Shown: positions 52,501 to 62,639 of the stretch, one piece after another
Layout of the letters: each line of letters opens with the position of its first letter
Numbering within the stretch: the stretch's first letter is position 1
Assembly: GCF_027942865.1 (NCBI RefSeq)
Contig: NC_134516.1
Coordinates: 18,990,822-19,054,821, forward strand
Source of the DNA: Odontesthes bonariensis
Taxonomy: Eukaryota > Chordata > Actinopteri > Atheriniformes > Atherinopsidae
Direction of reading: 5' to 3'
DNA length: 64,000 nucleotides
Position numbers and translations under genes: made by a program
Notes under the pieces: model-generated
Database searches by the model: none
Told to the model about the DNA's origin: nothing
Seen by the model: only the letters and a program-made list of their open reading frames with translations

Positions 52501-55500
52501 CCAACTGGCTGGACGGGTGGCTAACCACGAGGAAGCAGTTTGGGCTGTGCAGCTTCCTGTGTGCAGCTCTTCATGCCATTTACAGTCTGTGCCTTCCCTT
52601 GAGGAAGTCTGCCCGCTTCAAACTCGTCAACTTGGCTTATAAACAGGTCTGTGCAGACGTAAGATGCAACATCTTGATCAAACTTTTTAAGTTGTGTCAA
52701 TGGGTTTAAAGTAACAGACATGCACTGCTTTTCAGTGATCTTGTAGCAACTAGTTTGTGTAATGTGTGAATTAACAGGCTAAAAACCACCGCCAGAGACC
52801 AAGTTTTGCACCTTGTTTTTACCGTTTTCATTCACCTTTTCCTGCTCTCCAGATACTTAAACTGCCTCCAGCACAGCAAAATGAAATTAAAAGCTTCTAT
52901 CCAATCAGATTTTTTTAACTGGGCTTTACAGAAACACTTCAATGGACACCGGCTGGAATAGGAGCAGAAGAAGTTTATGTTGTCGCGCGTTTTCTGGCAA
53001 AATCTTTCTCGAGAGGGAACTTTGTGTTCTAGTGATGAGCATCTTGGATTGTAATGTCTTTACTAACGATTCCCAGTGCCTCTAGCGTGCATCTCCTCAT
53101 ATCTTGCACATTGAGAGCATTATGTATCGATAGAAAAATGGCAGCAAAGCACTTTGTTGTATGCAACTGTCAGGCTGTCTGTTGTTCTGTGGTGTGAAGG
53201 AGAATGATGGACGGGCTTTATCCTGACTCTGAGTGAGCTAACAGACCTTCAGAAGGACTGATGCTCAGTTTGGATCATTGCTGGGGTTGTAAATGATGTT
53301 TTGTTTGGTGAAATGTGAGTTTAAGCTCGAGGTGTTTTCATTGCTCGCTGCTCTTGTTTCTTTGCTTATGACGTAGATTTTTGGATTTTTACTGTTTGTG
53401 ATGCAGCTTCCTGTCTAACTACCAGTTAAAAACCTTTTATGCTTTTTAAACCTTTCAGTCGTCTCTCTCCAATTAGTTACTGTCACCCTTACAAGTGGGG
53501 AGTCTTTAGCTATATCGCTCAGTTCCTCTTGATGAAGGGTTACTGTTTCTGTGAAATTCAGATGGTTGCATGATTTTATAGGTGTTTTAAAGCCATTTTT
53601 AAAGCAAAAGAGTGGCACTGAATGCCTGGGTACACAATGCGTGAACACAGGGAAGATACAAACCCAGGAAAGGCTTGTTTCTATTGCGACTGGCTAAAAT
53701 AGCAGCAATAAGGCAGAAGACAAAAATATTCATCAAACCCGAATAAAATACAGTGGAGTTGATCAGTTAATCAGTTCAGTTTAGTGTAATCCGTGGATGA
53801 CATGACTGTAACGGTGAGCGTGTGTACATAACAAACAGACTTTTGGGGTAACAATGACATCTATGTACCAGTTTCTCTGCATCTATTTAACTTTACTTGG
53901 GAGAAACATATGTGTACAACCACATTTGACAGTTCTGCACCAACCTTCCAGATGTCTTCCTTGGTCGATATTACTTTGGCCCAGTGTCTGACATGCAGAG
54001 TCCGCCATGAGCAACGATTTTGGATCGGACCCAGTCGAACCAGCAGATGGTGGAACAATTATGAACGAGCGTAATCATTGTTTTGGTTTTGAAGTCGCAG
54101 CCAAAGGAGAATCGGATCACTCAGAGTTGTCTTCTCGTGTATTTTGACCCGTCGGTGTGGACGTTATCGGCCTGGTATGATGACTCCAGCGTTTGGGGGG
54201 GATTTGTACGTTCTTATTTTAAGAAAGAAAGCTCATAAAGTTGTTTTTTATATATATGTTTTTGTTACAAATAGAGGGATAAATATCTGTTTAGAAATCT
54301 CCAGATTAGTGAAGTCAAGCCTGAAAAATGGTGGCAGATTGTGAGTATAACTCATCTGTTACCTTCTCCATCCCTCATCCTCCCCCACACGGCTGGAATC
54401 GCACTAGAAGATGACGTTTTATAGGAAGTATTGTGGTTTTATGCGTTTTCTATGACTAAGTGACCTTTGGAGTAACTTTACCTTCCTGGGTTTCGAACAG
54501 AGACAGATCTGCTCACACAATCCTGCCTCCAACTCGTCCGTTTTTCAGGTGCACAGACGGGCCAAAAAGCACCAAAGCACACTTGGTGCCAGCTGTTGTG
54601 ACATCACTTCAGCATTTGTGAGGTCATAAACGAAGCATAAGGAGCATCAACGGCGTTGTATTAAGTTCTGAATGGGCCACGTTTAAGAGAAAGACTCCTT
54701 GTTGCCTTCAGACTGCAAAGTATTGTTTGATTAGATCATCCATATCTTAGATCAGCATACAGTAATACATGTGAGGTGTGTCTGAAGGTGAAGCAGGATG
54801 ATTACTTGGGAAAACAACAACTATATTTCTTATAAATTTACTCCCCTCCACTTTTTTATATATTTTTTTAAACTATACATTCCCTCCCTTCCTCAGCTTT
54901 GTAATCTTTATGATCAATTTTTTACCTACAATGGCAAAAGATGCTGTTGTACAATTAAGTTAACACTCTTAACTTATGGATTACAGTTAAATTTAATGGT
55001 GTTTTTCCATTTTGTGGTATAGTACTGCTTGCTTTATTTGCTACTAAGGTTCCAAGCTAGCCTAGCTGATGGTATACAGTGACGTAGAAACACATTTCAG
55101 AAGGCCAGCATGCAGTTTATAACACACCTCACGTATTTAGTGACTTTTTAGAAATGCGTTTTGTTTTGCGTGTGTGTGTGTTCAGGTGAAGGCGGGTGTG
55201 GAGGACTCGTGGGTGGACGAGGAGGTGTGGAGGATGGAGCTGTACCTCTCCGTGGGCATCATGGCCCTCGGGCTGCTCTCCCTGCTGGCTGTCACCTCGC
55301 TGCCTTCGGTGGCCAACACCCTCAACTGGAGGGAGTTCACCTTCATACAGGTACGCATACACGGATCATCCGGCTCGCAGGGCTGCGTGATGGGGAAAGA
55401 CACTGCAGGCGGGCTGACATGAGTCTCATTCATGTGCTCACAGTGAACTCAGTGTTTACACCCCTGAAGCTGCCTCATATTCTCAGTTAAACTTGTGCTG

Positions 55501-58500
55501 TGACAAAGACACCAAAGTGTTGTGAGTCAGTGTACACACTTCCTCCTCTCGTCCTCTACTTCCACCATCATGGCCTCCAGGCTTTCTGCTTTTTTCCCCC
55601 CTTTTCGTGTCTCAGTAATCCGTCAGCTGTCGGATTAGTCAAAGTTTCTGCCCAGAAACACCGAGACTTTATGGCATAGCTGCAGGACACCATGCTCATG
55701 CGCTTGTGTTGATACATCATGAGACTTTAAGACTTCCAGTTGACCTACACTTTGCTTTCTTCTAGTCTGCTTTAGGGATATTTAAATGATCAGGAAACTG
55801 TCCCATCAGTTATCTGAGATTCTTCCTCTAATTTAGCTCGGTCCCTAGTTTTCTCATAGACGCCCACTAAAGTAAATCGGCGCCAAATATTGATGAAAAT
55901 AGATCCATTCAAAGGCAGCCATTAGTTTGTTGTGGGCGTGCGAGTTTTTTTTTTTTTTTCTTATATTTAAAATGCTTTTATTTTGTTCTCTGGCTGTAGT
56001 TTTGGATTTTAAAGAAACACTTGGTTGTGTTTGTGACCTTTTGTGTTTCTTTGCATTTCAAGCAGGGAAAAGAGTGCTGATCCAATGTGGTCACTTGCAT
56101 TTTAATGGCAGCTGTGAGCCACCGTACTTGCAGCTGTCCACTTTCTGATCAGGTCACACGAGACACATGTTAATGCGGTGTAAACGGGACCAGAGCTTCC
56201 ATGTGAACTGGGTACTAAATGACCAGTTTACTTTCAAATGCAGCAGTGATTAAAATTCAGCTCTTCACTTGCACAATTTTGTGGATCTCTGGTGAACTCA
56301 CTGATTTCTGATGTAGAAAGAAGCAAATATCTGTCTGAGCCCTGCACATGCACAACCATGCACGTGAATTTGCTTTCATGCTGAAGAGGCCGACAAAAAT
56401 ATCAAGCAGGGTAAAGTTACAGGAAGAATGCTTTTACGTAAACATGAGGAGAGAAGCTGTTATGAGGCTGAAAAACCAGAATAAAACCATCAGAAACACA
56501 AGTCAAACCTTAGGATGACCAAAAATCAGCTGTTTGGAAGGTTGTGAAGAAGACAGAAGAATCCTCAGGCCTGTCCAACAGGTCAGAAACAGTCTTCAGG
56601 AGGCAGGTGTGTCTTTGTCAGAGACGACTATCCACAGAAGACTTCATGAACAGAAACACAGAGGCTACACTGCTACATGCTAACCGCTAGTTAGCCACAA
56701 AAACAGGATGGACAGATTAGAGTTTGCCAAAAAGTCCTTAAAGGAGCTGCAGAGTTCTGGGAAAAGGTGCTCTGGACAGATGAGACCGAGATGAAGCTGC
56801 ATCGGAGTGATTGCAGGACCAACAGGAAGTGACCAAGACCCAAAGCATAGCAGCTCCTCTGTTAAACACGGAGGTGGGGGTGTTATGGCTGCCACAGGTA
56901 CTGGCACACTTATTTTCATTAGCCGCATTCAGACGGAGCCGTTCTAAGAACTGTCCACCTCAAATGTCGTTCTAATAACTGTCCTTCCCCAGGGGAACTG
57001 TTTAATTTGACATTCGCACACGAGTCAGGACTGATGGGACGCAACCGTCTGCGACAGCGACGTGTTACTTTAGCGCCACATTCAACAACAAAACAAAACA
57101 AAACAGAACAAAAAAACCCCGGTAAAAGTAAGGAGAGAAGAAAAAACACCACCAAGAAGCTAATATGGAGAGCGGGGAGGCCACCGTGTTCATGGTCTGC
57201 ATGATGCTGATATTAATCATGGACGATCACATCGGGCGTCTAACATGGAGGCTGGAAGAGCTCACAGAGAGAGTCAGGAGACGCAGGATGGAGCGCAGGC
57301 CATACTTCTTGGTTTCATGAAGGAAGGAGAGCAGAGCGCCGCAGACAAAGGAGACGATGTGTAAGTTTAACTTATTAAACACGCGCCGGTTGTGTCTGTG
57401 TCGTATGAGGAAACATTTCAGCCTGACAACATGACAAGGGGCGGAGCTACCGACCACCAAACACCTACGTCAGATGTGTTGCTATGGAAACCAGAACAGA
57501 CCCAGCTGAGGAGAAGGAGCTGAAATGGTTATAGGAACTGAGGGCCGTGGTCCCGAGTTCCTGTATGTCCGAATATCCGCTTTCGGACTGTAGGAACTCG
57601 GGGCTATCTCCCTCAGTTCCTATAACCATTTCAGCTCCTTCTCCGAGGTCGGGTCTTTTCATGGTTCTATAGAACGCATCTGACGGAGGTGTTTGGTGGT
57701 CGGTAGCTACGCCCCATGTCATCCTGCCACGGCTGAAATGTTTCCTCATACAACACGGACACAACCGGCGAGTGTTTAATAAGTTAAACTTACACTGGTC
57801 TCCTTTGTCTGCGGCGCTCTGCTCTCCTTTCTTCCTTCATGAAATGAAAAAGTATCGCCTGCGCTCGACTGCGTTCTTAGAACGGCTCTGTCCGAAAGCG
57901 GCTAATGTGGGAGAAAACAGCCCCGTTCCTGAAAAGGTTATAGGAACTGCCAAAGGTTCCTTCAGTGCGAATGCGTCTAATGATGATGAATGAATTCTGA
58001 GCTGTAAAGAAACATCTGATCTGCTCCAGTTCCAGTAAATGCCTCCAAAGTCATTGGAAGGAGCTTCATCCTGCAACAAGATAACAATCCCAAACATCCT
58101 GCTGAGTTTCTAAGAGCTGAAACATGGAAAAAAAAAAACATGAATGGATCAGTCGCCTGATTTAAATCCACCTGAAGATGTGTTCTATGTGCTGAAGAAG
58201 ACGAGCAGAGAATCTTTTGAGAGGTTTAAAAACTGAAATGACGAAAAAAGAAGAAAAAACTAATCAAACATGTTCAAGTCGATATAAAAAACAAGGTTAT
58301 AACTTATGTTTCAGTCTTTTATAACTCATCTAACACGTATGAACATGCTGCTGTTGGAATGAGCATTTCCTGTCAGCTGATATTCATCATCTCGTGTATA
58401 TAATTTATCTTGGAGTCTTATTGAAGGAAAAGACATCAAGGAGAGGAGAGTAAAGTGAGCGCAAGGAAGATTACGCAACGGGGAGCGTCCTGTTTGTCGT

Positions 58501-59397
58501 CCGAGCGAGTGAAAGCCTGCCCGATGTTCTCTTTTTGTCAGTTTTTGTTTAACCTTTCAGCTCCAGACTCGCCTTTGCTCTGCACCAACACGTCCGCAGC
58601 GTGTGCTCCAGCTTAAAGTGCTGTGAGAGGACGTATTTAATCCTGTGAACTGAAGAATAATTGTGTTCCATGCAGCCAGTTTGTCGGTGCACATGGAGAA
58701 ATTTGGCAGTTTTATTTATTTATTTATTTATTTATTTTTGTTAACCCCTGGCCTCTACCCGAGTCATATTTGGAAGGTGTTTTGAGATTAGTGCACCCTG
58801 AAGGTGCATTATATGGCACACATGCAGACACGGATGCACCAGTGGGATTTCTTCCGGTCATGAGTGGTGGGTCAGCGTGTTTCCTCAGGGCAGGCAGTGG
58901 ACTGCAGAGCAGTCAGCTGCTGCTGCTGCTGGGAACTGGTTGACTCTGCCTTCTTTTTTTAGCATTTGTCACACATTTGGAGGATTTTAATGGTACATTT
59001 CTTGTGTTTTTCAGTCTCCACGTTTGAGTTGTGCCTGAACAACAAGAGCAGTGGTGGCTCACGCTTCAGTATCCTGCTTTTTAAAAGTCTCCCTCTTCAT
59101 GTTTTGCAGTCCACTCTTGGTTACTGTGCCTTGTCCATGGCCACCCTCCACACGCTCATATATGGCTGGGATCGTGCCTTCGATCCAGTCCACTACCCCT
59201 TCTTCCTGCCCCCCACTTTCATGCTGGTCCTGGTCCTTCCCCTCTCGGTCCTGGTGTGCCGCCTGGCTCTCTTCGTGCCCTGCGTGGCCCTGCGGCTCAG
59301 ACAGATCCGCCGCGGCTGGGAGCGGAGCCGACACATCCGCTTCACCCTGCCGACCGAGGACTGCCGCAACGGGATGGAGGACGTCAGCAATGTGTGA
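49358..59397 (+). CDS. steap3: STEAP3 metalloreductase (5 coding exons, 491 aa)
   Basis: Endosomal NADPH-dependent ferric/cupric reductase that reduces transferrin-released iron before export to the cytosol (family knowledge). CDS joins 49358..49585, 49738..50004, 52119..52646, 55186..55350 and 59110..59397, all phase 0 with GT-AG ends: 1,476 bp, 491 aa against 488 for human STEAP3 from memory. The N-terminal F420H2:NADP+ oxidoreductase-like domain starts with the nucleotide-binding loop [16 protein letters not shown] (about residues 35-50) and runs to about 200. A six-helix membrane domain follows. Heme-ligand histidines are visible at residue 317 (CAALHAIYS) and 410 (ATLHTLIYG), within one residue of human H316 and H409. 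WREF near residue 391 marks the FAD/substrate side. The start [10 protein letters not shown] is nearly that of mammalian STEAP3. Long introns 2, 3 and 4 carry transposons. It lies divergently from c1ql2. Confidence 0.96.
49738..50004 (+). CDS. steap3: steap3 coding exon 2
   Basis: 89 codons, from [20 protein letters not shown] to [14 protein letters not shown]; oxidoreductase domain. Acceptor TTCCAG, donor CAG|GTGGGA. Confidence 0.94.
50189..51174. mobile_element. 986-bp TAGCCTGG-ended element with 9-10-bp target duplication
   Basis: Left end TAGCCTGGCTGACGCG, right end GGGAATTCCCAGGCTA. GGGAATTTAT is present on both sides (50,179-50,188 and 51,175-51,184), so the duplication is 9 or 10 bp. 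It contains a (CTG)n run at about 51,041-51,058 and no intact gene. Same end type as the 308-bp element at 30,026. Confidence 0.75.
51465..51720 (-). repeat. LINE 3'-end fragment
   Basis: CTTTATTTATAAAGCACTTTATACA and the AAGTGCTATACACAATCATAAAAT stretch are typical of fish LINE 3' UTRs in reverse orientation. Inserted in the MITE. Confidence 0.5.
51925..52031 (+). repeat. LINE tail with (TTGAA)n
   Basis: TTAGCGCTATATAAATAAAAATT followed by AATTGAATTGAATTGAATC is the usual 3' end of a fish LINE, 90 bp before steap3 exon 3. Confidence 0.65.
52119..52646 (+). CDS. steap3: steap3 coding exon 3
   Basis: 176 codons, [20 protein letters not shown] to LVNLAYKQ: end of the oxidoreductase domain and the first membrane helices, with the first heme histidine (317). 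Acceptor TTTGCAG, donor CAG|GTCTGT. An in-frame extension upstream to 52,026 is intron read-through. Confidence 0.95.
52650..55185 (+). other. steap3: steap3 intron 3
   Basis: 2.54 kb between exons 3 and 4. No recognised transposon. A (GT)n run directly before the exon 4 acceptor forms part of the splice-site pyrimidine context. Confidence 0.6.
55186..55350 (+). CDS. steap3: steap3 coding exon 4
   Basis: 55 codons, from [20 protein letters not shown] to [10 protein letters not shown], covering one membrane helix ([14 protein letters not shown]). Acceptor TTCAG after a GT-rich tract, donor CAG|GTACGC. Confidence 0.94.
56920..57979. mobile_element. ~1.06-kb foldback (palindromic) element
   Basis: Ends TTAGCCGCATTC and GAATGCGTCTAA form a short inverted pair. 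Inside, arms of nearly 300 bp (about 57,285-57,560 and 57,590-57,865) are near reverse complements around a centre at about 57,575. Shared blocks include CTCCTTTGTCTGCGGCGCTC, AACATTTCAGCC/GGCTGAAATGTTTC and ATAACCATTTCAGCTCCTTC. A 51-codon open frame (57,165-57,320, ending [13 protein letters not shown]) lies in the left part and could be a fragment of a transposase N-terminus. A TA at each boundary is the only duplication I can propose. Confidence 0.75.
57285..57865. repeat. Large near-perfect palindrome
   Basis: Two arms of about 275-280 bp with a short loop, able to form a cruciform in DNA or a long hairpin in intronic RNA. Confidence 0.85.
58710..58738. repeat. (TTTA)n microsatellite
   Basis: About seven TTTA units. 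Confidence 0.9.
59110..59397 (+). CDS. steap3: steap3 coding exon 5
   Basis: 95 codons plus TGA, from [20 protein letters not shown] (second heme histidine, 410) through two hydrophobic helices to [20 protein letters not shown] and the C-terminal VSNV. Acceptor TTTTGCAG. A possible ATTAAA polyadenylation signal lies near 60,184. Confidence 0.95.
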   Translation, partial: STLGYCALSMATLHTLIYGWDRAFDPVHYPFFLPPTFMLVLVLPLSVLVCRLALFVPCVALRLRQIRRGWERSRHIRFTLPTEDCRNGMEDVSNV

Positions 59398-60480
59398 GAA
59401 AGGCTGTTTTTAATGGTGTCCAGACACAAGGTGAATATCAACGCAGAGAGGATGAAATATTCATGCTCTCCTGGAGTGTTTTAAAGACTCGTCTCTTTAG
59501 CCTGATAAGAGTTTTCAGTTTCTTTTCCACAAATTGTCTGGGAGATTCAGATATTTATCTTTCACCAACCTTAAAGCACGGTGGACCGCCAGCAGTGATC
59601 ATTTAGTTTGTACCTATTTTTCTTTAATTTATTGATCTATCTCAATCCAAACTGCAGAACAGTATTAACTTTGGTTTAAAGTGAATGCAGCGCAGTCGCT
59701 TTTAGACTTTAGAAACAACTAAATCGGTTCACAATTGAGATTATAGTCACTTATAGACTTCTTTTTCTTGGCTTGCCTTCATCTCTTTCGTGTTATTTAC
59801 TTGCATTTGAAGAAATTGCAACAAAGATTGTTCCATCTGCATCTTTTGAGGTCAATTGTCTTAAATATTGTTGAGAAAACCCAAAATGCTGTCGTAATGA
59901 AACAATGTTTTCTAATTTAAACAGCAGTTGAGTGCCCCGCCCCCAACCTTTTTAATGAGGTGATGAGTTTTTAATGTTGTTATAACACTTGACATCAGTT
60001 AGGGTGCCAGCATACGATTTTAAAAAAAGAAAAACAAGGACAAAAGTCATCTGATGTCAGATGTGAAGCTGATGTACATAAACTTCTCTCATGAAATACG
60101 AAGCTGGTAATCTTTCCATCAAGTGTTTTATAGTCGTTAGAGCTAGATTTGCACCTTCTGGTTGTTCTGAAAACTATTACATGATTAAAGATTTATTTGG
60201 CCTCAAAGTCCTTTCAGGTTTCTGTCTCCCGCTCCGCCCTCTCATCCAAATATGATCACGTCCAGACGTGGCAGTCAAAAGCAAAGATCCGCTTACACTT
60301 TATTAAGATTATTTACTGGAAATGTCGCCGTTAGCGTTTGATAACATCGGCTGACGTTGCAGAGAGCGACTCTGTGATCTGTTGTTGTTTTGGTGAAGAT
60401 GAACTCATCCTTTGTGCCGTGGTCTTCTGGAGAGGGAGGGTCAAACATGTACTAAAGAGACATTTAAAGTGACTTTTTTA
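59398..60480 (+). other. steap3: steap3 3' flank and likely 3' UTR
   Basis: AT-rich sequence after the steap3 stop with an ATTAAA near 60,184. No other gene seen on either strand. Confidence 0.5.
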
Positions 60481-61014
60481 AAGGGACGGGACTAGTTTAA
60501 TGGGGGGACCTGGGGTAAAGTAATAATAACCGGGAAATCTAGTCCCGTCCGAACGCGCCATGTCAGTAAAGATAGCGGAGTATGTCGGTAAACTTTGCCG
60601 AGAATTCTACCTCCTGTGAAACGGTCCGGAGTATCTACCATAGGTAATACTAATCCCTTGCGAATGCGACCTTCGGTAATAAGTACGGAATATGTCGTCA
60701 CATCCTTTTAAAGAGAGAAACAATTAGGTGTGTCTGTTTGCAAACATGGAGGTTCTGGATGAAGCGCTGCTTGCAGGCACGCATGGTCGGCGCCATGTCT
60801 TTACAGATGGGGTTTACAGAAGTGAAATGAAGACGTGCATAGCATCCAGGATGTGACGGTTGTGCGTAACCAACAACTCCTCCCATGTTAGATGAATATT
60901 ACAGGGATTTCTTGTCCCGTCCGAATTGGTCATTTCTTCTCCCTGGCGTCGTCTGGTTAACCAACATTACCATACGTCCCCCCATTGAACTAGTCCCGTC
61001 CGAATAGGGCTTTA
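60481..61014. mobile_element. ~530-bp foldback MITE
   Basis: Left GGGACGGGACTAGTTTAATG followed by GGGGGAC pairs with right GTCCCCCCATTGAACTAGTC and CCGTCC. CTAGTCCCGTCCGAA-type blocks recur internally in both orientations (near 60,540 and 60,915-60,930). No coding capacity; target duplication unclear. Confidence 0.65.
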
Positions 61015-62560
61015 GTCACGAACCTAACCATTTCTGAGCCAGAAAAGACTTAGAAGTGGCTCAAGCATCAGCCCAGAACCATCACTGGCACCGCTTCGGT
61101 TGAAAAGCGGTAGAAAACCGCCCCAGTGTGCAGGTGATGATTTGGACTGTGAGGTATGATGTAATCGTCTTTATTGAGGCACTCTTTACTCATAATCAGC
61201 AGTTTAATTCGTCGTTGATTCGAGAAGATGTGGACTTTACTCCACAGTCGCTGCTGTTTGACACAATCTCCTGATAATTCCTGATAATTCCAGTTTTCCC
61301 ATCACAACATGTCGTTTTTCCATAAAAATTCACACCAGTCACACAAAGACACAGAATTGTGTTTAAACTAAATGGTTCAGATGATAATTAGACAGAAAGT
61401 GGAAGCTTCGGCTGCAGCTCGGATGATGTAAAGCACAGTTTTCTCAGTCTCAGATGATTAAAAATCGATGCCGTAGCTTATTACAGCTGTGGAGGGAAAC
61501 GTTTGGATCGTGCTGTTATTTATCTAATAAATTAGTTTATCAGCTTCCTCTGAACAGATGGCAGAAATCACATGAACCTCCCTCTATTATGTGCATTATT
61601 AATCAGATAGCATGGGGCATTTTACAGCATTTCAATGCATTTGAAGCTTACATTTCCCACCTTTAGCCTTAAGTAACAAGGCTCAGTCAAACCTCAAGCT
61701 TCTTGCTGTTATATTTAATTCAGCCACCCACCAATGCACTCATTCATATAAATATCAGCTAAATGTAAATAACACAGCTTTTGCCAAGCTTTCCAGCCAC
61801 TTATTGTGCAACAAAGCCAAGCTGCTAATACGTGAGAATGAATCAGAGGGCGTCTGAAACTGTTCTCTTCTCCTGCAGTAAAGCAGCACTTTGTGAGAAG
61901 CTGCCTGTCTCATGCTGGGAGTTTGAATAAAGAAAAGCAGAGGGAGGAAAAGAAACTTTCTGTTCACCTTTCCCTCATTTAAAATCAAGCTGACCACCGC
62001 TCCTCACTGAGAACTTCTGTGTGATCTCGTCCCCTGGTGCCATTCACTGGTGTGTTAAAGGGAAGCTCAGTCTGAAGCACTGCTGCTGTGGGTGAGCTTG
62101 AATGGTCAAACACAGACAGCTGTGTACAGTAATCAGAGACTGCTGACAATCAAAGCACATCAAATGTGTGTATTTTCTCCCTTTTTTCTGCCAATGTCTC
62201 ATATAAAATCTTGTGTTTTAGTGTGCTGACATTCAACATGTTACCAAGACAAGAATGTAAAGATTTTAAATGAAAAGATTGTAGAAAAATGGAATAAAAT
62301 GTGTTTTCTACAACAATACATCTTCACCGTGTGTTTGTCTTTAAAATGTTGAGGCTCATTTGGTTCTTTTTACTTCATTTAATAGCCTGCAAGTATGATT
62401 ATTATGAAGTCGATGCTCATTGTTGCAGCAGTAAAGCGGAATCTGATCGACATAAATACGTGGATGCTGCCATCTTGTGGCGCCTTCCTCGGTTGGCATG
62501 AATAAAAATGCAGAAGCTCCCTCCCTCTTTGGTTTCCTCATCAGATCTCGACTTTGATAA
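61015..62560. other. Intergenic DNA between steap3 and dbi
   Basis: No gene recognised. C2orf76, which sits here in human, was looked for and not found, though short exons could be missed. Confidence 0.4.
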
Positions 62561-62633
62561 ATGACTGCTGGACAAGTTGGGCAAGCATTGACTCGCAGCT
62601 GCAGAGTGAGTGCAGAAGCGTCTAACTGTCGTC

Positions 62634-62639
62634 ATGGCT
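62634..62639 (+). CDS. dbi: dbi coding exon 1 (two codons)
   Basis: ATG GCT then GTAAGT. Choice rests on the good donor and on phase agreement with exon 2; an alternative upstream first exon is possible. Confidence 0.6.

Larger units (their letters stand above)
56450..58260 (+). pseudogene. Tc1-like transposase relic, split by a foldback element
   Basis: Left part ends with the Tc1 catalytic-region remnant ([19 protein letters not shown]). The right part resumes after 57,980 with CTTCATCCTGCAACAAGATAACAATCCCAAACAT-type sequence, the D-N-N-P-K-H block, and the AAATCCACCTGAAG (NPPE) block. The split reads as one element cut by a roughly 1.06-kb insertion. Several stops, dead. Confidence 0.7.
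55351..59109 (+). other. steap3: steap3 intron 4
   Basis: 3.76 kb. Contains a Tc1-like relic with a nested foldback element (56.45-58.26 kb), a (TTTA)n tract at 58,710-58,738 and a short (TGC)n run at about 58,918-58,930. No other exon recognised. Confidence 0.7.

Noticed and set aside
55161-55490. Alternate Gly/Arg-rich frame over steap3 exon 4
   Set aside because: Shadow frame of the real exon; includes a GT microsatellite.
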